Shown here: positions 25,521 through 32,703 of the stretch, piece by piece | Layout of the letters: every line of letters begins with the position of its first letter | Position numbering within the stretch: the first letter of the stretch is position 1 | Assembly (NCBI GenBank): GCA_903882875.1 | Contig: CAIRYQ010000008.1 | Coordinates: 1-64,000, forward strand | Origin: an uncultured Spartobacteria bacterium | GTDB lineage: Bacteria > Verrucomicrobiota > Verrucomicrobiia > Chthoniobacterales > Chthoniobacteraceae | Direction: 5' to 3' | DNA length: 64,000 nucleotides | Translations under genes and position numbers: made by a program | The notes under the pieces: generated by a model | Database searches by the model: none | Seen by the model: only the letters and a program-made list of their open reading frames with translations | Told to the model about the DNA's origin: nothing

Positions 25521-26906
25521 TCAATTGGTGAACGGCCCCGCGCCCCGCGACGAAAGTTGCGCACGCACTTTCACTCCATCAAGCGTGGCGACTTCCGTTT
25601 TCGCGCTCAGCGCCATTGCCGATGCGACACCTGCAGCTTCGCCCATTGCCATCGCCGTCACAGTCACGCGCGTGGAAGCGTGCGCGCCGCGCGTGGCGGA
25701 ATGACAGCGACCGGCGACGAGGAGATTGCCGATTTTCTGCGGCACGAGTGAGCGGAATGGAATGTCGTAGGGCTCAGGCTGCACTTTCTTCGGATCGAAG
25801 TCATTCGCGCTGCCGGTCACGGTCTTGTTCGGATGCAGATCGAGATACCAGCAGCCGGTAGCGATAGCGTCGTCGAAGCGGTGGCCTTTCATCAAATCGT
25901 CCTCGTTCAGCACATGCTTGCCGATGATGCGACGCGACTCGCGCACGCCGATCCACGGATACGCTTCGAGAAAATATGAATCCGCAAACGCGGGCACATC
26001 CTTCTTCCACGCGCGAAACATCGCGTGCGCGTCCGCGCGGCCCTGCATTTCCGCGCGCGTGAGGTCGGCGGCGTCGGTGGGATTGCAAGGCACGCGCACG
26101 CCATGCACGTAGATCTCATTTTTCCCGTACATGAACATCACGCCCGGCCCGTAGTAGAATGGCAGTTCGCCGCGCTTCTGCGCCTCGGCGAGCGCCGCAC
26201 GGCACAGCGGACTGAAGCCCGGTTCGTTCCTCACATTGCCAATGCGGAAATGCAGCGTGAGCGGCTGCACCTCGGTATTCTGCTCGAAGGGCGCGCCAGA
26301 CCACGCGGCGACATCCGCGTCGCCCGTGCAATCAATCACCGTCTTCGGCCGCACCGTCACGAGCCCGTCCTTGTTCGCGATGCTCACGGACTTAATGCGC
26401 CCGCCGTCGCTCTGCACGTCGCACACGAACGAATTGAACAGCACGGCGAGGTTGCCCTTGTGCTCCTGAAAAATCCGATCCAGCAGCAGCTTGAATTCAA
26501 ATGTGTTTGGGATCGTCGGATTGTGCTTTGCCACCGTCTTCGCATCCGGCGCGCACACGCCGGACTTCGAGAGCAGTTCCAGCGCGATGCCACGCACGAC
26601 GATCCGTTTCGTCGTGATGTGCGCGATGCCGTCGAAAAACGGCAGCCCCACGCTCGTGATGATCCCGCCTGCAAACGGCGCCTTCTCGACAAGCAGCACC
26701 TTCGCCCCCGCCCGCGCCGCGGCGAGCGCCGCCGCAGTCCCCGCGCAGCCCGCGCCGCACACAAGTACGTCGGTCTCGATGATTCGTGAAGATTTTCCGG
26801 ACCTCGCCGGCTCGGCGCTGTGCGCGGGCGGGATTGCGCTTGCGGCGGCGGCGACAGCAGATGCCTGAATGAAACGGCGGCGGGTCTGTGGTGCAGTCTG
26901 TTTCAT
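25521..26906 (-). CDS. Tat-exported FAD-dependent oxidoreductase
   Basis: A 461-aa FAD_oxidored-family protein. A twin-arginine signal (TRRRFIQASAVAAAASA) leads to a Rossmann FAD site VLVCGAGCAGTAAALAAARAGAKVLLVEK (given here in two overlapping parts of one motif). FAGGIITSVGLPFFDG and the CTGDADVAAWSGAPFE block are typical, and a C-terminal GNLLVAGRCHSATRGAHASTRV closes the FAD fold. The family is common in Planctomycetes and Verrucomicrobia, often in sugar or polysaccharide loci. The substrate is unknown. It lies 16 bp downstream of the ThuA gene on the same strand and is probably co-transcribed. Confidence 0.85.
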   Translation of the reverse strand: MKQTAPQTRRRFIQASAVAAAASAIPPAHSAEPARSGKSSRIIETDVLVCGAGCAGTAAALAAARAGAKVLLVEKAPFAGGIITSVGLPFFDGIAHITTKRIVVRGIALELLSKSGVCAPDAKTVAKHNPTIPNTFEFKLLLDRIFQEHKGNLAVLFNSFVCDVQSDGGRIKSVSIANKDGLVTVRPKTVIDCTGDADVAAWSGAPFEQNTEVQPLTLHFRIGNVRNEPGFSPLCRAALAEAQKRGELPFYYGPGVMFMYGKNEIYVHGVRVPCNPTDAADLTRAEMQGRADAHAMFRAWKKDVPAFADSYFLEAYPWIGVRESRRIIGKHVLNEDDLMKGHRFDDAIATGCWYLDLHPNKTVTGSANDFDPKKVQPEPYDIPFRSLVPQKIGNLLVAGRCHSATRGAHASTRVTVTAMAMGEAAGVASAMALSAKTEVATLDGVKVRAQLSSRGAGPFTN

Positions 26907-26922
26907 GGTGCGATGGCGCGGT

Positions 26923-27873
26923 TCATTTCGTCTCGAAGGCCGCCCAGCGCAACGCTTCCAAAATATGACGCCTGCCGAAGTCAGTGTTCAGCGCACGCGC
27001 ATCGTGGCCGATGGCGGTGTAGAAAAATCGTCCGCCCTCCGTCTCGCGCGTCCACGCGGCGGGATGATCCGCGCCCATCGGCTTCACGTTCATCTCGCGG
27101 AATTTCGCGCGCACGGGATCGAATGAGGATTCATCCAGACGCAGGAGCACGTTCACATTCGGCTGACCGGTCACGGCGCGGTCGAAGCACAGCCATTCCT
27201 CGTTGAGCCGAAATTCCGGCGCGAAACGTTTCACCGCCGGATTATCCAGTGCGGCGGGGTCCACCACGAGCCGCGCCGGCGCGCGATCCGAGTCGGCGAC
27301 AAAATCACAGCCCACGAGCCCCGCATACCAATCCCACACACCGTGATGCACCGCCGCCGCGTGGATCGCAACGATGCCGTGCCCCTGCCGGAACCATGTG
27401 ATGAGCGCCTCGCGCTGCTCCTTGCTGAGCCCCTCGCCGAAATTCGTCGTGCTGTTCAGTACGAGCACCTGATAGCGGCTCAGGTCATCGAGGTTGAGCT
27501 TCGAGGGATCGTCCGTCTGGTCAATGTTCACGCCATTGTCCAAACCGAAGTGGAAGAACCAGTGATTCGTCGCCGAGAGCGTGGCGTGCTCGTACCACGC
27601 GGACTTGCTGTAAATCAGCACATTCTCCAGCGAGTGCGGATGCGGCTTCAGGCCGGCCTTCGTGGCCTCGGCCACGCCGAGCCCTTTGTTGGAAAGGTTC
27701 GCCTTGAATCGTTCCTCGGCACTCCTGGCATCTGAGGCGGCCTTGGATTCCTTGTCAGCGGCATCCTTTGCAAAAGCCGCGCCGAATGTGAAAATCGCGA
27801 TGAGTGCGGCGGCGACTGCGGCGCTTTTCAAAATGATGCGGCATGTGAAATGGGGTGAGTGCGGGGTGTTCAT
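26923..27873 (-). CDS. Secreted ThuA-domain protein
   Basis: A 316-aa protein with an N-terminal signal segment (IILKSAAVAAALIAIFTFGAAFA, residues about 10-33) and a ThuA domain (about 75-316): VLIYSKSAWYEHATL, YQVLVLNSTTNFGEGLSKEQREAL, HGIVAIHAAAVHHGVWDWYAGLVG and the C-terminal PAAWTRETEGGRFFYTAIGHD. ThuA proteins have a glutamine-amidotransferase-like fold, lack its usual activity, and are linked to sugar utilisation. The start at 27873 is chosen to begin the signal peptide. First gene of a two-gene unit with the FAD oxidoreductase. Confidence 0.85.
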   Translation of the reverse strand: MNTPHSPHFTCRIILKSAAVAAALIAIFTFGAAFAKDAADKESKAASDARSAEERFKANLSNKGLGVAEATKAGLKPHPHSLENVLIYSKSAWYEHATLSATNHWFFHFGLDNGVNIDQTDDPSKLNLDDLSRYQVLVLNSTTNFGEGLSKEQREALITWFRQGHGIVAIHAAAVHHGVWDWYAGLVGCDFVADSDRAPARLVVDPAALDNPAVKRFAPEFRLNEEWLCFDRAVTGQPNVNVLLRLDESSFDPVRAKFREMNVKPMGADHPAAWTRETEGGRFFYTAIGHDARALNTDFGRRHILEALRWAAFETK

Positions 27874-28097
27874 GGAATTCAGCGGAGGATCGGAGGAATC
27901 AATCAAAGCATACCTGTCCAGTGGGCGGAAAATGGCGCATCCCCTTTCGCGGGCATCGCACGCACCCTGCGCCCGTCGGAAACCTTCGCACCAAAGGTGC
28001 GGCACAAGCCGGGCCAGCAAGGACGAGCCCCCGGCTGGCTTGCCTGCGGGCCTTTGGCGCTGAAGGACTCCAGCCTCCTCCGCACCGTCACTGCGAT

Positions 28098-28343
28098 CTA
28101 CAGCCCGAGCTTGCCGATCAATTCCGCGACCGAGAGCTTGTGGTGCGCCGCCACCGGTTTCAGGACGCCGCCCAGCAGCGTTCCCGTTTTCAGCGGGCGA
28201 TGGGCGGGCACGGTGATGTGGTGGGTGCCGTTCACATTCGTGGAAAGGCGGATGTGCGAACCGTCCTGCCGCACACGCTCATAGCCCAGCACGCGCAGCG
28301 CGCGGACAAGATCCGCGCCCGTGATGTCCCGCGGGATCTTCAC
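28098..28343 (-). CDS. hicA: HicA-family toxin
   Basis: An 81-aa double-stranded RNA-binding-fold toxin. DLVRALRVLGYERVRQDGSHIRLS contains the catalytic His of the HicA GSH motif, followed by the HITVPAHRPLKTGTL strand. HicA cleaves mRNA. It follows its partner with a 4-bp overlap, in the hicB-hicA order. Confidence 0.93.
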   Translation of the reverse strand: MKIPRDITGADLVRALRVLGYERVRQDGSHIRLSTNVNGTHHITVPAHRPLKTGTLLGGVLKPVAAHHKLSVAELIGKLGL

Positions 28344-28558
28344 ACGGCCAGCGCCTCATCGCGCACGAAATGCAGCCGGATGATGGAAGGCATCGGCCCC
28401 GGCACCCCGTCGCCGAAGTGGCACCGCACCGCATCGCGCACCATCTCCCGCAATTCCTCCAGAGTCTCACCCTGCGTGGCGATGGCATGACCGAGCGCCG
28501 TGGCGACATAGCCGCCCTCGGCCTCGTCCTCATGCACTTCAAAGATGATCTCGTTCAT
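28340..28558 (-). CDS. hicB: HicB-family antitoxin, short form
   Basis: A 72-aa HicB-type antitoxin: EIIFEVHEDEAEGGYVATALGHAIATQGETLEELREMVRDAVRCHF matches the degenerate RNase H fold of HicB. It lacks the C-terminal helix-turn-helix or ribbon-helix-helix present in longer HicB proteins, so another factor may repress the operon. The start at 28558 fits the family; the frame opens 12 codons earlier at 28594. Gene order is hicB then hicA, the reverse of E. coli. Confidence 0.9.
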   Translation of the reverse strand: MNEIIFEVHEDEAEGGYVATALGHAIATQGETLEELREMVRDAVRCHFGDGVPGPMPSIIRLHFVRDEALAV

Positions 28559-28838
28559 GGCCGGAGCGTCGCACAAGAGCCGCAAGCCGGGCAAGCGGCG
28601 GTTTGAGTAACGGCCAGATCTTCCCCAGCACTGGCAAGGCGCTCTGTTGAATCGGCCGGCAGAAGAAGACCGCCGCCGCTGCGCCGAACCGCGCGCAAAT
28701 CAAATGGCGGACGGAAACCATAGCACCAACGCTGCGCCTTAAACCAACCTGAGTCACCAACCTCGGAGGTGATTACAGCTCAAACAGAAAAAGCCGTGAG
28801 TGGCACGAATTGGTTCTCCAACGACCCAGCGCGGTGAG

Positions 28839-29276
28839 TTATTCAGCGGATGGATCACGATTCGCAGATTGCGACCAAACTATGCGGGCCAGACATCTCG
28901 CATCAATCACGAACAGATATGCCAATGCGAGCAGATGAGCGATGGTGAACACGAGAGACCAGGCAAGCAAATCCATCCACAGCAAGCATCGAGAGACCCC
29001 GAAAAAAGCACCAACGGCGACACCCAAAGTTGCGAAAACTCGCCGGACGGCTTGGTGTTGGAGAAAACGCCGAACGGCACAGACACCATAGCAAGCGATG
29101 AGAATGAGAACGACTCGGATCTTAAGCCAGCTTGCCGGAACGCAGACCAGCCAGTTGCCATGCGCACGAGCCGACAAAATACCAAAATACCATGCGTATC
29201 CCGCTGCTACTGCCATTGCGCCGAACAATAGAACCAGCGTCAAAATTGTTCCCGTCCTTGTTCTGGCGTTCAGCAT
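28839..29276 (-). CDS. Small four-helix membrane protein, unknown
   Basis: A 145-aa protein with four hydrophobic segments (TLVLLFGAMAVAAGYAWYFG, IRVVLILIACYGVCAV, VFATLGVAVGAFFGV, DLLAWSLVFTIAHLLALAYLFV) and short basic loops. No family was recognised. It lies in a stretch of somewhat lower G+C next to the toxin-antitoxin area. No neighbour gives a functional clue. Confidence 0.5.
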   Translation of the reverse strand: MLNARTRTGTILTLVLLFGAMAVAAGYAWYFGILSARAHGNWLVCVPASWLKIRVVLILIACYGVCAVRRFLQHQAVRRVFATLGVAVGAFFGVSRCLLWMDLLAWSLVFTIAHLLALAYLFVIDARCLARIVWSQSANRDPSAE

Positions 29277-29331
29277 TCTAAACCATCCTACTTAGCTGCG
29301 CATAAAATGGAACGGCTAATTAGCGACGAAA

Positions 29332-29357
29332 CCCCCGGCAGCGGGTGCTGCCGGGGG
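29332..29357 (-). terminator. Strong GC hairpin after the FN3 gene
   Basis: CCCCCGGCAGC and GCTGCCGGGGG form a perfect 11-bp stem with a 4-nt loop, 25 bp past the stop of the gene at 29383-30018. On the minus strand it is followed by TTTCGT, so the T-tract is short. Confidence 0.7.
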
Positions 29358-29382
29358 CTCCATTCGGACAAGCCTCCCCTCC

Positions 29383-30018
29383 TTACAGGCTCATGTGCTG
29401 CACCGCGTCGCTCCAATCCGTCACCTGCGACTTGGCGAGGGTGGCGCGGATTTGGAAGGAATACAGCGTGCCCGGGATGAGGCCGTTGATGATGATGCGG
29501 CGGCTGTCCGTGAACGGGTCGGTCTCCGTGTAGGGGCCGGGCTTGCCGTCCGCGCCGATGGCGGCGTAACGGACGATGAGGCCGTGGCTGTTGTCCACCG
29601 TCGAGGAGCGCAGGGTGAGCTGGCCGGTGCCGGTGTTTTTGATGCCGAGGATCTTCGGCGCGGGCACGAGGGCGGGCGTGGGATTGTGCTCGCTGGTGAC
29701 GGCCTCGAAGCCGCTGGAGAGCAGCAGGGCGAGGTCGTTGTTGGAATTGTCCTCCACGTATCGGGCGAGCTTGCGCAGGAGGGCGATGAGGGCGAGGCGC
29801 TTGTTGTTCTTGTCGGCGGTGGCGGCGGGGCCGCCCTGGGCCTGTGCGGAAAGGGCGGTGTCGAAGTCCGAATTGGCGGCATCGAGCGCGGGTTTGGCGA
29901 CGGGCGGGTTTGGGAAGGCGGCCTTGCCGTAGAGGCTGGCGCTCACCGTGCCGGCGAAGTCGTGGAGGTCTCTGTCTTTGGCCTTGGCAAAGCCGAGGCT
30001 TACGCGGATTTGTGACAT
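29383..30018 (-). CDS. FN3-domain protein, unknown function
   Basis: A 211-aa protein without signal peptide. The first 110 residues are helical (SQIRVSLGFAKAKDRDLHDFAG, then an Ala-rich stretch and LALIALLRKLARYVEDNSN). The last 90 form a fibronectin type III domain (KILGIKNTGTGQLTLRSS, then GLIVRYAAIG and IINGLIPGTLYSFQIRATL). Such short helical-FN3 proteins are met in Verrucomicrobia, with unknown role. The reading frame stays open upstream to 30264 without a normal start codon and encodes TWDG-like repeats there. A strong hairpin terminator follows. Confidence 0.7.
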   Translation of the reverse strand: MSQIRVSLGFAKAKDRDLHDFAGTVSASLYGKAAFPNPPVAKPALDAANSDFDTALSAQAQGGPAATADKNNKRLALIALLRKLARYVEDNSNNDLALLLSSGFEAVTSEHNPTPALVPAPKILGIKNTGTGQLTLRSSTVDNSHGLIVRYAAIGADGKPGPYTETDPFTDSRRIIINGLIPGTLYSFQIRATLAKSQVTDWSDAVQHMSL

Positions 30019-31064
30019 ATGGTTGTTTGTGGTTTGGGTTTGTGGTGCGGGGCCATCCCAGGTGAGGCCGGGCGTGTCCCAAGTCAGTGGTTTGCCTTGG
30101 TCGTCCTTGCCGTCCCAGGTGGCGCTATTGGGTGTAGTGGTCGGTTTGTTTTCTGTGGGTTGTTTGCTGTGGGTTTGGGTTGAGAAATGGCGGGCGGTGC
30201 GTGGGTTCCGATTGGGAATTTGGGAGCCATGAAGCCATGAAGGGCGGGCACCTCCATTTCGGCCTCACGGCCTTTCGTCCTTTCCTGGCTTCCTAGCTTC
30301 CGAATGGGGAAACCGCCGGTCGGTGCGTGGAAAACGGGCTTTTTGGCCGCAAATGCCCAGTTTTTCATCGCGACTCCGGTTTTCGCCGCTCCGAAGACGA
30401 TCGGATGTGGCATAAAGACGGTCGTCTCTGTCGCGAAGACGACCGTCTTCCTCACAAAGACGACCGTCTTTGTCGCAGAGACGACCGTCTTTGCCGGAGA
30501 GACGGTTGGAAGCGGCCCGATCCCGCCGTCTCCGGGACAAAGACGACCGTCTTCGTCAGAGAGACGACCGTCTTTATGAGAGAGACGACCGTCTTTGCGA
30601 CGAAGACGACCGACTTTGTCAGAGAAACGACCGTCTTCGTGGGGAAGACGACCGTCTTTGCGGGAGAGACGGTCGTCTTTGAGCCGCATCCGGCCGTCTC
30701 CCAGCCCCCGACGGATGCCACGGGCCGCCTCACGGTAGCCTCCGGCCCGGCCAAACCCGTCACCCGCACACAGGCGACCGGGGCCGGCGTTGCGGCGGTA
30801 TGATGCGTCTCTGGAGAAAACGGGCTTCATCGGGAAACAGGTGTCTATATACGGATACACCTCCCGAGGGCCGTTTGTTACACGATCGGGCGCTTTTTTT
30901 TGAAAAAATATCGGTCAGCGCGGGCGGGATTTGCGGGCGCTGTGTGAGGAAATCGGGCTGTCCCGCCGGCGTGTCGCGAAGTTCCCGGCCAAGTTTTCCG
31001 CGCACGGGGGATTGAGCGGTGTGCGGCGGACGGCGCCGCATTCCCACAACCCACATCCACTCCC
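30019..31064. other. 1-kb region without a convincing gene, holding the 21-bp array
   Basis: Between the FN3 gene and the next esterase no frame shows protein-like composition or a recognisable domain. Long open frames on both strands across 30084-31020 are side effects of high G+C and of the 21-bp array, whose unit is seven codons and so opens all frames. The segment nearest the FN3 gene (30019-30150) is an in-frame continuation coding Trp-Asp-rich repeats but lacks ATG, GTG or TTG. Apart from the array at 30415-30686, nothing else was recognised. Confidence 0.6.
30415..30686. repeat. Tandem array of twelve 21-bp palindromic units
   Basis: Units begin at 30415, 30436, 30457, 30478, 30499, then (after a 20-bp degenerate unit) 30540, 30561, 30582, 30603, 30624, 30645 and 30666. 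The consensus is RAGACGACCGTCTT plus seven variable bases. The core AAGACG-AC-CGTCTT is an inverted repeat, with 8-bp arms in the unit at 30455-30472. Degenerate copies flank both ends. Spacing is exactly 21 bp except at the single phase break. No cas genes, integrase or transposase are near. Confidence 0.95.
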
Positions 31065-32039
31065 ATGAAACTCCTCCTCGCAGCCGCACTCTCCCTCGCC
31101 ACCACCACCGCGATTTTCGCCGAAGACAAACCCGCGCCAAGAGCCGCGGCACCGCAGGCACCGCGTTCGCGCGGCGATGTGGATGTGAAGCTGAACCTGC
31201 CCTATGCGGGAAATGACAACCCGCGGCAGATGGTGGACCTCTACCTTCCGAAGAATCGCACGACGGACAAGCCGCTGCCGGTCGTGGTGTACATCCACGG
31301 CGGCGGATGGAGCGGCGGGAGCCGCGCGGGCGGCGGGCCTGCGGCGGGCTTTGCGGCGTCGGGGAATTACGCCGGCGTGAGCGTGGGCTACCGGCTCTCC
31401 GACGAGATGAAATGGCCCGCGCAAATCCACGATTGCAAGGCGGCGATCCGCTGGATCCGCGGGCACGCAAAGGAATACAATCTGGATCCCGACCACATCG
31501 GCATCACGGGCAGTTCCGCGGGCGGCCATCTGGTCTGCCTCCTCGGCCTCACCGGCGACACGAAGGAACTCGAGGGCAGCATCGGCGAATTCACGAGCCT
31601 CAGCTCCAAGGTGGCGTGCGTGGTCAATTATTACGGCCCGACCGACATGACGTCGCCGCTCATGCAGGGCGCCGCGGCGCTCAGCGACGATCGCGCAGTG
31701 GTCGGTCTGCTCGGCGGACCGCTCAAGGACAAGGCGGCGGAGGCAAAGGCGTCCTCGCCGCTCACCTACATCCACGCCGGAGCGCCGCCCTTCCTCACCG
31801 CACATGGGACGAAGGACATGCGCGTGAATTTCAACAACGCGACGAAGCTCCACGAGGCTCTCACGAAGGCGGGCGATTCCTCGATCCTCCTCGCAATGAC
31901 GGACGGAGGCCACGGCTTCACCAGCCCGGAGCTGAACAAGCGCGTGCAGCAGTTCTTCGACATGCACCTGCGCGGGATCACCTCGGAGATTTCCTCCGAG
32001 CCCATCCCGCTGCCCGCCCCCGCACCGGCGGGAAAGTAA
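31065..32039 (+). CDS. Secreted alpha/beta-hydrolase (BD-FAE-type esterase)
   Basis: A 324-aa secreted esterase. Signal peptide MKLLLAAALSLATTTAIFA, then the hydrolase fold with VVVYIHGGGWSGGSR (oxyanion hole), GITGSSAGGHLV (nucleophile Ser), LTAHGTKDMRV (Asp) and DGGHGF (His), followed by a Pro-rich tail. The family includes feruloyl and acetylxylan-type esterases; substrate is not determinable. It resembles each half of the tandem esterase at 19741-21630 in plan but is not a close copy. Confidence 0.88.
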   Translation: MKLLLAAALSLATTTAIFAEDKPAPRAAAPQAPRSRGDVDVKLNLPYAGNDNPRQMVDLYLPKNRTTDKPLPVVVYIHGGGWSGGSRAGGGPAAGFAASGNYAGVSVGYRLSDEMKWPAQIHDCKAAIRWIRGHAKEYNLDPDHIGITGSSAGGHLVCLLGLTGDTKELEGSIGEFTSLSSKVACVVNYYGPTDMTSPLMQGAAALSDDRAVVGLLGGPLKDKAAEAKASSPLTYIHAGAPPFLTAHGTKDMRVNFNNATKLHEALTKAGDSSILLAMTDGGHGFTSPELNKRVQQFFDMHLRGITSEISSEPIPLPAPAPAGK

Positions 32040-32078
32040 GCGTCGCCGCTGCCGAAGTGGTGAGGTAGGTGTGCGCGA

Positions 32079-32612
32079 ATGAACGAATTCACTACCGTTT
32101 TCGAAATCTCCTCGGGATCGAACGGAATTCGGGCTCAGGCATTGCTGCGGTTTGTCATTGGCGTGGTGACTTTGGTGATCGGGCTCATAGGTCTGGTGCG
32201 CTCAAAGAAATCTCCATCTCAAGAAAGGCGGCGATGGAAAGGTCCCGCGTTTTTGATCTTTTGGGCCGGAGTATGGCTGCTTGTGCATTTCCCATACTTC
32301 GTGGACGCCACAGCCAGAATGAGCCGCTTGATCGAAGCTTCTCGGACTGGGCAGTGCAAAAGCGTCGATGGAGTCGTTCATGTCACACACGAACAGCCTG
32401 AGAACGGGCATGCCTCCGGTGACAAAATCACGGTGGGCAATCAGAACTTCTTGGTGGACTTCTATAAAGTCACACCCGGCTATCGGCAGACAATCTCGCA
32501 CGGTGGCGCGCTCAGGGAAGGAGTCCATGCACGCCTCCATTATCTCGACGGCGTGATTCTTAAAGTCGAAGTGCGGGAACCAACTCATGCGTCCAAGTCG
32601 GATTCCTTCTGA
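32079..32612 (+). CDS. Unrecognised membrane protein with C-terminal soluble domain
   Basis: A 177-aa protein with two hydrophobic helices (LLRFVIGVVTLVIGLIGLV and FLIFWAGVWLLVHFPYFV) and a 100-residue soluble part with a conserved look (CKSVDGVVHVTHEQPENGHASGD, FYKVTPGYRQTISHGG, ARLHYLDGVILKVEV). I know no name for it. Base composition is lower in G+C than the esterases on either side, which hints at later acquisition. Confidence 0.55.
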   Translation: MNEFTTVFEISSGSNGIRAQALLRFVIGVVTLVIGLIGLVRSKKSPSQERRRWKGPAFLIFWAGVWLLVHFPYFVDATARMSRLIEASRTGQCKSVDGVVHVTHEQPENGHASGDKITVGNQNFLVDFYKVTPGYRQTISHGGALREGVHARLHYLDGVILKVEVREPTHASKSDSF

Positions 32613-32703
32613 GGGAATTCTGTTGGTTGTGTCGCACTTTTTTCTACGAAGGCAGACGCAAGCGGATTGAACGCTTCGCCGAATCCCAACTCATTTCCAT
32701 TTT

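Noticed and set aside
30415-30686. Possible CRISPR array.
   Set aside because: Units are directly abutting with 7-bp variable parts, not 30-40-bp unique spacers, and no cas genes are near.
30084-30860. Long open frames on both strands across the 21-bp array (repeats of DGRL or KTVVF type).
   Set aside because: They follow from a 21-bp unit being seven codons, they exist in several frames on both strands, and a 1-bp phase break in the array shifts the frame. No recognised domain.
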